Shown one piece after another: positions 7,501-13,723 of a DNA stretch of 32,040 nucleotides. Position 1 is the stretch's first letter, and each line of letters starts with the position of its first letter. A program made the translations under genes and the position numbers. The DNA is from a virus: IMG/VR virus record IMGVR_UViG_3300014914_000024, positions 1-32,040 of that record. One strand, given 5' to 3'. The notes under the pieces were generated by a model. It was given only the letters and a program-made list of their open reading frames with translations, ran no database searches and was not told the DNA's origin.

Positions 7501-7742
7501 CTTTTCTTTTTTATCCATTCCAAGACTTTTTCACATAACTTACATTTAGGGAAGGGACAATTATTTTTCATAACTTCTACTTGTTCTTTGAAGCTTAGTT
7601 TTTCAAACGGTTCTTCCATTTCCCCTAAGAAAAAACTCATACAATCAGAAAAAAACTGAAATTCTTTCGGCGTAAGTAAATGAGAGTTTTTAAGTTCATC
7701 ATACGACATATATAAACCCACCGCCCAAAACATATTAGACAT
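7497..7742 (-). CDS. Small Cys-cluster protein of module A
   Basis: 81 residues from ATG 7742 (MSNMFWAVGLYMSYDELKNS). The C-terminal CPFPKCKLCEKVLEWIKKK, with an upstream Cys, could bind metal. No ribosome site is visible; TATA-like CCTTAAAATC (about 7771-7780) lies roughly 30 bp upstream of the ATG, so the mRNA may be nearly leaderless. Element copy 2 lies just upstream of that promoter. Convergent with 7168-7500. Confidence 0.7.
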   Translation of the reverse strand: MSNMFWAVGLYMSYDELKNSHLLTPKEFQFFSDCMSFFLGEMEEPFEKLSFKEQVEVMKNNCPFPKCKLCEKVLEWIKKKS

Positions 7743-7791
7743 TTTCAAAAATTTCTAAATTGTTTTAGATGATTTTAAGGTTTCGATGCGG

Positions 7792-7845
7792 TTTCTTACC
7801 AACCTTTTGGTGATGTTCATGGTTCTCAAAGAGTTGGTAAGAAAA
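7792..7845. repeat. Dispersed inverted-repeat element, copy 2
   Basis: Arms TTTCTTACCAAC and GTTGGTAAGAAA form a perfect 12-bp dyad around a loop of about 30 bp. Reading on the minus strand it starts TTCTTACCAACTCTTTGAG, closely matching copy 1. It lies about 15 bp upstream of the TATA of the 7742 gene and downstream of the 7866-8165 regulator. Confidence 0.9.
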
Positions 7846-7865
7846 TGAAGTTAAAAAGTTGCTGA

Positions 7866-8165
7866 TTAATGTTGTTTTTGGTTAGGGTAAAAGTTAGGTT
7901 TTAATGTGGTTTGTGCGGGGTATAGACGGTAGCCGTTTAGAATGCTTAGTTTTATGAAACCGGTTTCTTCTAAGTGTTTTAGGTATTCGATTGCTTTGTT
8001 TCTTTTTACACCGTATTCTTTCATAATCCATTTTACCGCTTGTTTTACGGTTGGTTTATGTGCGGAAACATAGCTGAAAATCTCTTGTAACCGTTTTTTC
8101 CGTAAACCGGCTACGTTTACTTCGAATACGTGGTGGCATTTTGGACATGTCACGGTGATGGACAC
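7866..8165 (-). CDS. Zinc-ribbon-like winged-helix transcription regulator
   Basis: 99 residues from GTG 8165 (ribosome site GGGGTAA). N-terminal TCPKCHHVFEVNV is a half zinc ribbon with one CxxC and nearby His. Residues about 30-85 form a winged helix (KPTVKQAVKWIMKEYGVKRN, AIEYLKHLEETGFIKLSILN, GYRLYP). Probably binds viral promoters. Has its own promoter with TCTTTAAATAC at 8221-8233. Confidence 0.75.
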   Translation of the reverse strand: MSITVTCPKCHHVFEVNVAGLRKKRLQEIFSYVSAHKPTVKQAVKWIMKEYGVKRNKAIEYLKHLEETGFIKLSILNGYRLYPAQTTLKPNFYPNQKQH

Positions 8166-8189
8166 TTTAAGTTACCCCTACTTGAATTT

Positions 8190-8215
8190 CTTATTTTCTA
8201 TGTAACAAGAACGTA
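8190..8215 (-). promoter_or_regulatory. 26-bp motif shared with 18045-18070
   Basis: On the minus strand TACGTTCTTGTTACATAGAA plus AATAAG; 23 of 26 bases match the plus strand at 18045-18070. It lies between the TATA (8221-8233) and the start of the regulator gene, over the expected transcription start. Confidence 0.55.
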
Positions 8216-8220
8216 AAAAT

Positions 8221-8233
8221 AAGTATTTAAAGA
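8221..8233 (-). promoter_or_regulatory. TATA box of the 8165 regulator
   Basis: On the minus strand TCTTTAAATACTT, a good archaeal TATA box, about 60 bp upstream of the GTG start. Confidence 0.6.
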
Positions 8234-8259
8234 TTTCGACATTTATCAATCAAAAACAA

Positions 8260-8272
8260 GTTGAAATTCAAC
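8260..8272. promoter_or_regulatory. 13-bp palindrome, candidate operator
   Basis: GTTGAAATTCAAC is a perfect 6+1+6 palindrome about 27 bp upstream of the TATA box of the 8165 regulator and about 10 bp before the stop of no gene (the 8299 gene ends just beyond). An activator or autoregulatory site is possible. Confidence 0.35.
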
Positions 8273-8298
8273 AAAAATATACATGTAAAAATATATAA

Positions 8299-8751
8299 CT
8301 ATGTTTTAGATTCTTTAATCAGGTTTCGAATCTCTTTTCTAATCAGTTTTTTAATTTTTCCACGGTTCATCATATACGCGGGTGTCATAAAAGGTTGCGG
8401 TTGGGTTCCGTGTTTTGCGATACTTGCTTGAATAGCGTAGGCGGCTTGTTCCGGTAATCCGTGTCGTTTAGCCCATCTTTTAAGTGGTTCTATTGGCGGC
8501 CAATGTGGAACGGTACCGTATTCCACGGCCCTCGCGTAAACAACATTAGTACCAACCTTAACCATGTTCCAATCTACGGGTTCCGTGTGAATAGAAGCCC
8601 GAAGCCGCCCTGTGTCAACCGGACAAAGATTTTTCGCGTCATATTCTATGAGGTAACCGGCGGCCATCAAAATAGTTGTGATTTTCCGTTTGATTTTCTG
8701 GTTTAGTTTTTCTAAGTCTATTTTTATTTTTGTTTTTATTTCAAGGGCCAT
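8299..8751 (-). CDS. HK97 gp10-like neck/tail-completion protein
   Basis: 150 residues. Contains the family signature NLCPVDTGRLRASI (about 42-55), VVYARAVEYGTVPHWPPIEP (about 69-88) and LKRWAKRHGLP, with a basic C terminus ending in helices. Such proteins join head and tail. It overlaps the upstream stopper gene by one base and ends the head-neck operon before the regulatory insert (6647-8165) that separates it from the tail terminator, normally its neighbour. Confidence 0.9.
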   Translation of the reverse strand: MALEIKTKIKIDLEKLNQKIKRKITTILMAAGYLIEYDAKNLCPVDTGRLRASIHTEPVDWNMVKVGTNVVYARAVEYGTVPHWPPIEPLKRWAKRHGLPEQAAYAIQASIAKHGTQPQPFMTPAYMMNRGKIKKLIRKEIRNLIKESKT

Positions 8752-9104
8752 TATGTTAGCTTCCTTTTCAAGGTTATTTTTGTTACGGTTGTTCCCGCGT
8801 AGGTTATCACAGTTTTAGACTCTATTTTATAGGTGTCTCCATTGTAGATTATTTGTTCACCTTCGTTTACGGTCACGGTGCTTGGAACAAGGGCTTCAAG
8901 ATCCCCGGGAACACTTGTTTTACCTTCCAATCGATGTTCAAATTTATGGGTTTTAGTTGGAATCACAAAGATTTTAATTGATGTATCGGTGTAAGTTGTT
9001 TGACTTGTATCTATTTCATCGTATTCATTGTAAACCACAGAAGCCACTTTTCTATGGGTTACGGTTACACCGTTCTGATTAATAAAATGATCCAATATGG
9101 TCAT
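8751..9104 (-). CDS. Head closure (stopper) protein
   Basis: 117 residues, small beta barrel pattern: VTVTHRKVASVVYNEYDEID, SIKIFVIPTKTHKFEHRLEG, GEQIIYNGDTYKIESKTVIT, ending KITLKRKLT. This fits SPP1 gp16 / lambda FII-like stoppers. Position between connector and gp10-like protein supports it. Overlaps the upstream connector by 4 nt. Confidence 0.8.
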   Translation of the reverse strand: MTILDHFINQNGVTVTHRKVASVVYNEYDEIDTSQTTYTDTSIKIFVIPTKTHKFEHRLEGKTSVPGDLEALVPSTVTVNEGEQIIYNGDTYKIESKTVITYAGTTVTKITLKRKLT

Positions 9105-9697
9105 ATTATCCCCGCTAAGACTTTTTTATATCGGTTTAAACGTTTCATAGCCCATTCCGGTAAAATTTCGATTTCCTTAAAGTTAATTGAAACACCTGAT
9201 AGGCTTATGTTGTCCGCGGATCCTATTTCCGTGAACTTGAAAGCCCACCGTTTCAACCATTCGATTACCACATGGGTGCATATTGTTGTTATTTCCGCGG
9301 GAACCGAAGTATAACCGTAATCATAGGTTACTTCGATGACTTTGGCTTTAGCTTTCCAATAAACGTTTTTAGGATCAATATAGCCGTTACTGCATTTCAC
9401 TATTCGGCCGTCTTCATACCAAACGTATTCTTCGGTTTCCGTTAACAATGTTCCGTCTTCTTTCACCGAAGTGACTTTTAGAACCGGGTAATTTCTTAAA
9501 ATAATCGTGTTATGGCCTTTTCCAAGGCCGTCATGGTATTCTACTTCCCCGGTGTGTTGCGTGAAATCGCGGTTACAATACGCGTCTATCAAAGAACTAC
9601 AATGACTTATCATCAGGGCCAATGTTGGATCGGGGTTTTGGTTAAACGTGATATTCAAGTAGTTTTCTATGTTTGATTGAGTTGTATAGTCTACCAT
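9101..9697 (-). CDS. Head-tail connector (adaptor) protein
   Basis: 198 residues. Starts MVDYTTQSNIENYLNITF, followed by helices carrying LIDAYCNRDFTQHTGEVEYH (residues about 36-55), 'LRNYPVLKVTSVKEDG' and 'EITTICTHVVIEWLKRWAF', the standard HK97 gp6 / SPP1 gp15 adaptor layout. It docks under the portal. GGGGCC lies upstream of the ATG. First of three consecutive connector genes. Confidence 0.9.
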   Translation of the reverse strand: MVDYTTQSNIENYLNITFNQNPDPTLALMISHCSSLIDAYCNRDFTQHTGEVEYHDGLGKGHNTIILRNYPVLKVTSVKEDGTLLTETEEYVWYEDGRIVKCSNGYIDPKNVYWKAKAKVIEVTYDYGYTSVPAEITTICTHVVIEWLKRWAFKFTEIGSADNISLSGVSINFKEIEILPEWAMKRLNRYKKVLAGII

Positions 9698-9711
9698 TTA
9701 GTTTACGGCCC

Positions 9712-9804
9712 CTATCTTTTTTTGTAGATTTTATTTTTACTTGAATAATTTGGCTTTTTTAAGCTAAATAACGGGCTTTTAGTTTTGTAAGTTTTTGTTG
9801 CCAT
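9712..9804 (-). CDS. Possible 30-residue basic peptide
   Basis: A short frame from ATG 9804 with GAAGGAAG upstream encodes MATKTYKTKSPLFSLKKPNY and a basic end. It lies in the 180-bp gap between the C2H2 protein and the connector. Another frame over the same bases (VKQYVKEVFKWQQKLTKLK) also looks coding but lacks a start unless a 7-T run at 9835-9841 is slipped. Only one of the two is likely real. Confidence 0.3.
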   Translation of the reverse strand: MATKTYKTKSPLFSLKKPNYSSKNKIYKKR

Positions 9805-9879
9805 TTAAAAACTTCCTTCACGTATTGTTTTACCAAAAAAAGGTTTCGGATAAAAGTACCGTAGCTACCATTGTTCCCT

Positions 9880-10335
9880 TTATTTTCCGTGTGCGGTTTT
9901 CATGTGAAGATCTAAGGCTTTTTTACTTGTAAACTTCTTTCCACATCCTTCCACGGGACAAACAAAAACTTTAGTTTTTGTTTTAGGCTTTTCTTCCCCT
10001 ATAAGTTCTTCGGTTAATTTTTCTAGTTCCGGTGCGTAAGGTGCTTCGATTTGTTTTATTAAGGTTTTAAGAATTGTTTCAGCGGCCGTTTTACTTGTTT
10101 TAGCAAGTTTCTTTAAGGCTTTCAAAATGCCGGGTTCAATTTTCTTTTCAATTTCCGGGGGAACAACAAGTTCATCTTCTTCCGTAACTTCTTCGTAACC
10201 CATTTGACGTAGAAGCCGGGCGTCTTCTTCACTTGTAACCACAATCTTATGGTCCTTAAAGTAAAAAACTTTGTCCGGTGTTGGCCTAGCTATTTCGTTT
10301 TTTCCTTCACTACGGAAAATCCATTTCTTACCCAT
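9880..10335 (-). CDS. Capsid-operon protein with C-terminal C2H2 zinc finger
   Basis: 151 residues. The N-terminal part (IFRSEGKNEIARPTPDKVFY, then EEDARLLRQMGYEEVTEED) resembles the short phage domain often found next to capsid genes. The middle is helical, and residues 126-149 form a C2H2 finger (C126, C131, H144, H149; spacing 4-12-4) in VFVCPVEGCGKKFTSKKALD. Lies between the decoration candidate and the connector. The finger has the same spacing as the one in TerL. GGTGAT precedes the ATG. Minor capsid or DNA-binding role is an inference. Confidence 0.75.
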   Translation of the reverse strand: MGKKWIFRSEGKNEIARPTPDKVFYFKDHKIVVTSEEDARLLRQMGYEEVTEEDELVVPPEIEKKIEPGILKALKKLAKTSKTAAETILKTLIKQIEAPYAPELEKLTEELIGEEKPKTKTKVFVCPVEGCGKKFTSKKALDLHMKTAHGK

Positions 10336-10353
10336 GTTTTAATCACCTTGGTT

Positions 10354-10599
10354 TTATTTATCTCCTATTACGATTCCCGCTACGGTTCCCGTGTTAGTTG
10401 AAGTTAAAGTTATAACGTTCCCCGAAGTACTGTAGGTTTCTAGGGCGTTAGCACAAACTAGGATGGCTACGTCTATGCTTGATAGTTCACTTACGGTTAA
10501 AGTGTCGTTTTGAGCGGCTTTTGTCCCCTTAACGTAAACACAATATTTTCCCAAATGCGGGGAAATTACTTTAGATTCTTTATTTGTTACTTCCGCCAT
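10354..10599 (-). CDS. Putative capsid decoration protein
   Basis: 81 residues, beta-rich and small (SPHLGKYCVYVKGTKAAQND, NVITLTSTNTGTVAGIVIGD). Directly downstream of the major capsid protein gene, the usual location of cement or decoration proteins. AGGAGTGTGAT gives a strong ribosome site, consistent with high expression. Function inferred from size, composition and position. Confidence 0.6.
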   Translation of the reverse strand: MAEVTNKESKVISPHLGKYCVYVKGTKAAQNDTLTVSELSSIDVAILVCANALETYSTSGNVITLTSTNTGTVAGIVIGDK

Positions 10600-10613
10600 T
10601 TTTTATCACACTC

Positions 10614-11651
10614 CTATGGTAAGTTTATTATTTTAGCACAGAATTGTTCCGCTTTACATATTCCTACTTCGTAGACTTTTACCATGAACTTGTTGGAATC
10701 GTTTGTTACTGCGAGTTCCTGCATTACTACGTCTTGTAGAACTCTGAGTTCAATCACAGACATGTCTAAAACCAAGAAAACACGTTTCTGAGCGGTGTTA
10801 GGCATGTTACGGCAAGGCATAATCGGAATACCATCAAAGTTGATTGCTTGAATACCGTAGTTCAGGGTTCCTGAAACATCCATATAGGTTATACTTGATT
10901 GTAGTAGGCTTTTTATTTTGTTAAAGGTTCTCCAATCGGTTACACATAGGTTTGGATCTCCGCCGTTTTCAATAGCGGATCTAATTGCGTCACGTATAGC
11001 GGCTACACTTATTTCAGTTGTCCCGCTGTTATTTGTAACATTTGTGGTTATTTGTTTCAGTAAACCGTCATAGCCGTTTGCATTGTAATCGTAGATAGCT
11101 GTGTCATCACCTGAATTAGTTGTTCCCCTTAGAAGGGTTTTTTCTTCTTTCAACCGTAAAGCTTCGGTGTGAACTTTGATTTCTTGTTGAAGGGCGTTTA
11201 TGTATTCTTTTGAAGCGGCCATTGCGGGGCCGGTTAAACGGCCAACCGAGTATAGAAATTTGATGTTGGCGGTGGCCTGTGTGTATGTGGTATCTGATTC
11301 GGATAGGGCGGCGTCTTCCGCTAACCATTCTGCGGTTGGCTTCGCGGTTAGTTTGTTGTATACTGCGGCTTTCCCACGGTTGGTTACCCTTCTAACCGTG
11401 GTTAGGAACGGTGTTTTTTGCTTTGTTAAGTCTATGATTTCGGGATCTACGTAGATTGGTATTATTGTGGCTACGGTGCTAAGTGTGTAGGCTTTTTCTA
11501 GATCGGCTTCTAGTTGTTTTGCGATTTCAGGGCGTCTATCTACGCCACGCCACATATCGTAGTATACGGTTCCATCGTGTAGGCCTTTAAAACAAAGTTC
11601 ATAGGCTAGGTCACTTAGGAAATTATCTGATATTGCACCAAAACTTGCCAT
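10614..11651 (-). CDS. Major capsid protein (HK97 fold)
   Basis: 345 residues. N-terminal helical arm (about 1-60), then AKAYTL..VATIIPIYVDPEIIDL-type start of the HK97 core, 'NRGKAAVYNKLTAKPTAEWL', a spine helix 'YINALQQEIKVHTEALRLKE', 'ANGYDGLLKQI', and a C-terminal 'VFLVLDMSVIELRVLQDVVM' P-domain segment. Strong ribosome site GAGGAGTGAAAA. Follows the protease by 6 nt. The preserved N-terminal arm may be removed by the protease during maturation. Confidence 0.92.
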   Translation of the reverse strand: MASFGAISDNFLSDLAYELCFKGLHDGTVYYDMWRGVDRRPEIAKQLEADLEKAYTLSTVATIIPIYVDPEIIDLTKQKTPFLTTVRRVTNRGKAAVYNKLTAKPTAEWLAEDAALSESDTTYTQATANIKFLYSVGRLTGPAMAASKEYINALQQEIKVHTEALRLKEEKTLLRGTTNSGDDTAIYDYNANGYDGLLKQITTNVTNNSGTTEISVAAIRDAIRSAIENGGDPNLCVTDWRTFNKIKSLLQSSITYMDVSGTLNYGIQAINFDGIPIMPCRNMPNTAQKRVFLVLDMSVIELRVLQDVVMQELAVTNDSNKFMVKVYEVGICKAEQFCAKIINLP

Positions 11652-11657
11652 TTCTTT

Positions 11658-12785
11658 TCACTCCTCAACTCCATATCTTTTATATAGAAAGGTTTTTAAC
11701 GGGCCTTCTTCATGGGGTTTTTCTTTCCCTGCGTCTGAAGCTTCTTCTTTAAGGGCTTTTCTAAAAGGTATTTTAAGACGTTTAAGTTCTTCTTCCACGG
11801 TTTTCTTCACTATTTCCGCTAACTCGTTTTCTTTAGGTTCACCGGTTTTCTCAGATTTCTCAGGTTCACTAGTTTCTTCAGGTTCTTTGGTTAGCCCTTC
11901 AATGGCTTTTTCAATTTTAGCTATGCGTTCACTTAGTTGTTCTATTGCGGCCCGAATATCTTCTTGTTTTTCTATTTCAGGTTTTTCTCCTTTTGTTTCC
12001 ATTTTTTCACACTCCAAAATAAAGTTTACAAGAAGGTTTTCTTCTTCGGGGCTTAGAACTTTGAGTTCTACGGGTGCGGTGTCTTTTGCTTTCCCGGGGA
12101 TTTTCCCGGTTTTACGGCCGATCCAAGCACATAGACGTTCCGCGTTTTCCCGTTTTAACCCGCGGCAATTCATCATATACGCTACACATCCATCAAACCC
12201 GTTTTTGAAGGTTCCATCTGGATTAACGTACCTTGCTTTACAACTATCTTCTTTTTGCATGTCTTCTTGCGTTTCAATACCCCCTAGGCTTTTTCTAAGT
12301 ACTTGTATCAGGGTTTCGGGGTTAGCCGGTATGTCTACTAAACTGATTTCTAAGAGTTGCATTTTCGTTATTTTCCGGATATGCCGGTTCAAAGTTTTGT
12401 CGAAAACCGAACGGGCTTCAAGAACCCGTCCACCGATTGAAAAAGCCGTTAACCCGCCTTGTTTAATTAGACTCCAAGCTTCTTCCGCGTCTCTCGGCCC
12501 TTTAAAGATCTTTGCTTTTACGTATAGGCCGCGGTGGTCAAGTTTCATGTCTATGGCCCTTCCAATGGGCCTACGTTCATGCATGTACCTGATTGTTGGG
12601 AAAGCTTTGTATTCTTCTAAGGCTTCTTGAATAGCTTTACGGGTAACTACTTCCCCTTCGCGGTCCACGGTTTCAGTAGTAGCGTAGCCTTCAATAATCC
12701 TTTGTTCTTCATCAAGAACCTTGAAAAAATCAATAGGTAAATGGGCTTTGAAATCCTTATTTAAAACAATGACTTCACTTGACAT
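11658..12785 (-). CDS. Prohead protease with C-terminal scaffold-like coiled coil
   Basis: 375 residues. The N-terminal HK97-type serine protease has RYMHERRPIGRAI (His69), TAFSIGG (Ser116) and LLEISLVDIPANP (Glu146 region). A Cys-containing segment follows (about 180-225, CKARYVNPDGTFKNGFDGCV, AYMMNCRGLK), which I do not recognise in typical proteases. Residues about 240-375 are charged coiled coil, probably the scaffold that is degraded during maturation. No separate scaffold gene was seen, which supports fusion. Confidence 0.9.
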   Translation of the reverse strand: MSSEVIVLNKDFKAHLPIDFFKVLDEEQRIIEGYATTETVDREGEVVTRKAIQEALEEYKAFPTIRYMHERRPIGRAIDMKLDHRGLYVKAKIFKGPRDAEEAWSLIKQGGLTAFSIGGRVLEARSVFDKTLNRHIRKITKMQLLEISLVDIPANPETLIQVLRKSLGGIETQEDMQKEDSCKARYVNPDGTFKNGFDGCVAYMMNCRGLKRENAERLCAWIGRKTGKIPGKAKDTAPVELKVLSPEEENLLVNFILECEKMETKGEKPEIEKQEDIRAAIEQLSERIAKIEKAIEGLTKEPEETSEPEKSEKTGEPKENELAEIVKKTVEEELKRLKIPFRKALKEEASDAGKEKPHEEGPLKTFLYKRYGVEE

Positions 12786-12978
12786 AGCATTAAACCCCTA
12801 AATTAGCTAACTAACAAAATAACCGGCTAAATAAAAATAGTTTACGGAAAAAACGCCGAAAAACCAGATTACCACCCCCCGAAAACCACATTTAAGTTAA
12901 ACAAACAAGCCCAATAAACTTAACTTAAGTTAAAAATAGGGGTTTTGGGTTGATGTTTGTAAAGGGTGGTTGTTGTGG
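12786..12978 (-). promoter_or_regulatory. Intergenic region upstream of the protease with palindromic AT-rich sites
   Basis: Contains TTTAAGTTAAAC at 12891-12902 (identical to 31131-31142 upstream of the terminase operon) and the perfect palindrome TTAACTTAAGTTAA at 12921-12934. On the minus strand these read GTTTAACTTAAATG and similar, resembling BRE/TATA promoters for the capsid genes. No coding frame was seen here. Confidence 0.5.
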
Positions 12979-13028
12979 TTCTTACCTACTTTTGTTGGGT
13001 GTGTTGTTTGGGGGTTTGGTTGGTAAGA
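12979..13028. repeat. Dispersed inverted-repeat element, copy 3
   Basis: Arms TTCTTACCTAC and GTTGGTAAGA, one T-T mismatch, inner sequence T/G-rich. Reads on the plus strand. It overlaps the end of the 12982-13215 gene, whose stop codon TAA falls in the left arm. This is the most diverged copy inside. Confidence 0.75.
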
Positions 13029-13215
13029 TTTGTAGGGGTATGTGTTTTGGGGGGTTTAGTATTGCTTTTATGTGGCTTGTTATTTCTTGTTCTAGTTCTA
13101 GTGGTAGTGGTTTTTCGAAGATTAGTGTTAGTTTTGTTTTTTCGGTTTTCCATGATATTAGTTTGTTTGTGAAAGCGTATTTTAATCGTAAGTATACTAG
13201 TTTTTTGTTGGTCAT
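12982..13215 (-). CDS. Small unassigned protein in the head operon
   Basis: 77 residues from ATG 13215 (AGGATGA 5 nt upstream). Starts MTNKKLVYLRLKYAFTNKLI, then FEKPLPLELEQEITSHIKAI; the C terminus is Pro/Asn-rich and encoded by element copy 3, so the repeat may have replaced the original gene end. No family recognised. Confidence 0.6.
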   Translation of the reverse strand: MTNKKLVYLRLKYAFTNKLISWKTEKTKLTLIFEKPLPLELEQEITSHIKAILNPPKHIPLQILPTKPPNNTPNKSR

Positions 13216-13283
13216 AGTTATCATCCTATATATTTAGGGTGACCGAAAGAAATTTAAGAAGTGTTATTGGGTTTTACTATCTT

Positions 13284-13454
13284 TTATGGTTTGTCGAAGT
13301 ATGTGTATATGTTTTCTATGAGTTTTTCTAGTTGTTTTTGTAGTTGTTTGGTTTCTTTTAATGCTTGTCGTATGTTTCTTGCATTTAGTTGTTTTTTGAT
13401 TTCGTTTAAGGTTCTTTCCATAAGTGTTAAGTGTTGAAGATAGCTGAATGACAT
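13284..13454 (-). CDS. Small coiled-coil protein
   Basis: 56 residues: MSFSYLQHLTLMERTLNEIK and a long heptad-like region (LKETKQLQKQLEKLIENIY). Starts 2 nt after the upstream stop. A longer overlapping frame at 13264-13464 has a biased Thr/Lys/Asn composition and is judged non-coding. Unknown function; probably a small structural or scaffold-like factor. Confidence 0.6.
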   Translation of the reverse strand: MSFSYLQHLTLMERTLNEIKKQLNARNIRQALKETKQLQKQLEKLIENIYTYFDKP

Positions 13455-13456
13455 GG

Positions 13457-13600
13457 TTATTCATCTTTTTGTTTTTTTATGCATTCATTACATAAATATG
13501 ATAGACAAACATAGGGATCATCAGGTATTATATTGAATTCGTCAGAAACAAGGGCGATAAGTTTCCCGCATTTTTCACATTTTATTTCCGTCCATGTCAT
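13457..13600 (-). CDS. Small zinc-ribbon protein
   Basis: 47 residues with two CxxC knuckles: IKCEKCGKLIALVS and YLCNECIKKQKDE. Ribosome site GAGGTAG, 1-nt gap to the upstream gene. Part of a chain of four small genes between portal and protease. Typical rubredoxin-like or zinc-ribbon fold; the partner is unknown. Confidence 0.65.
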   Translation of the reverse strand: MTWTEIKCEKCGKLIALVSDEFNIIPDDPYVCLSYLCNECIKKQKDE

Positions 13601-13601
13601 T

Positions 13602-13721
13602 TTAACTACCTCTTTTGTATATGTGCATTGTTTTGTTGTTGTCTATGTAGATGATGTATCCTTGTTTTTCAATGGTTTTTATGAGTTCTTTCAGGGTTGG
13701 GTTATATATGTGGTTTTTCAT
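13602..13721 (-). CDS. Small protein following the portal gene
   Basis: 39 residues (MKNHIYNPTLKELIKTIEKQ, ending in GYIIYIDNNKTMHIYKRGS). AGGAGAT, which also forms the portal's last codons, is its ribosome site, so its translation is coupled to the portal. No family recognised. Confidence 0.6.
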   Translation of the reverse strand: MKNHIYNPTLKELIKTIEKQGYIIYIDNNKTMHIYKRGS

Positions 13722-13723
13722 TT

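Noticed and set aside
11887-12630. Long plus-strand frame of 247 codons opposite the protease
   Set aside because: Antisense shadow of the clearly identified prohead protease gene; no ribosome site or promoter, Ser/Arg/Leu-biased composition.
12950-13237. Plus-strand frames with hydrophobic Gly/Val/Leu runs that could suggest a membrane protein
   Set aside because: They are the complement of the Asn/Lys-rich minus-strand gene and the element; no promoter or ribosome site of the usual type.
13264-13464. 66-residue minus-strand frame rich in Thr, Lys, Asn and His
   Set aside because: It overlaps a better 56-residue coiled-coil frame (13284-13454) that fits the operon spacing; composition of the longer one is typical of a shadow frame.
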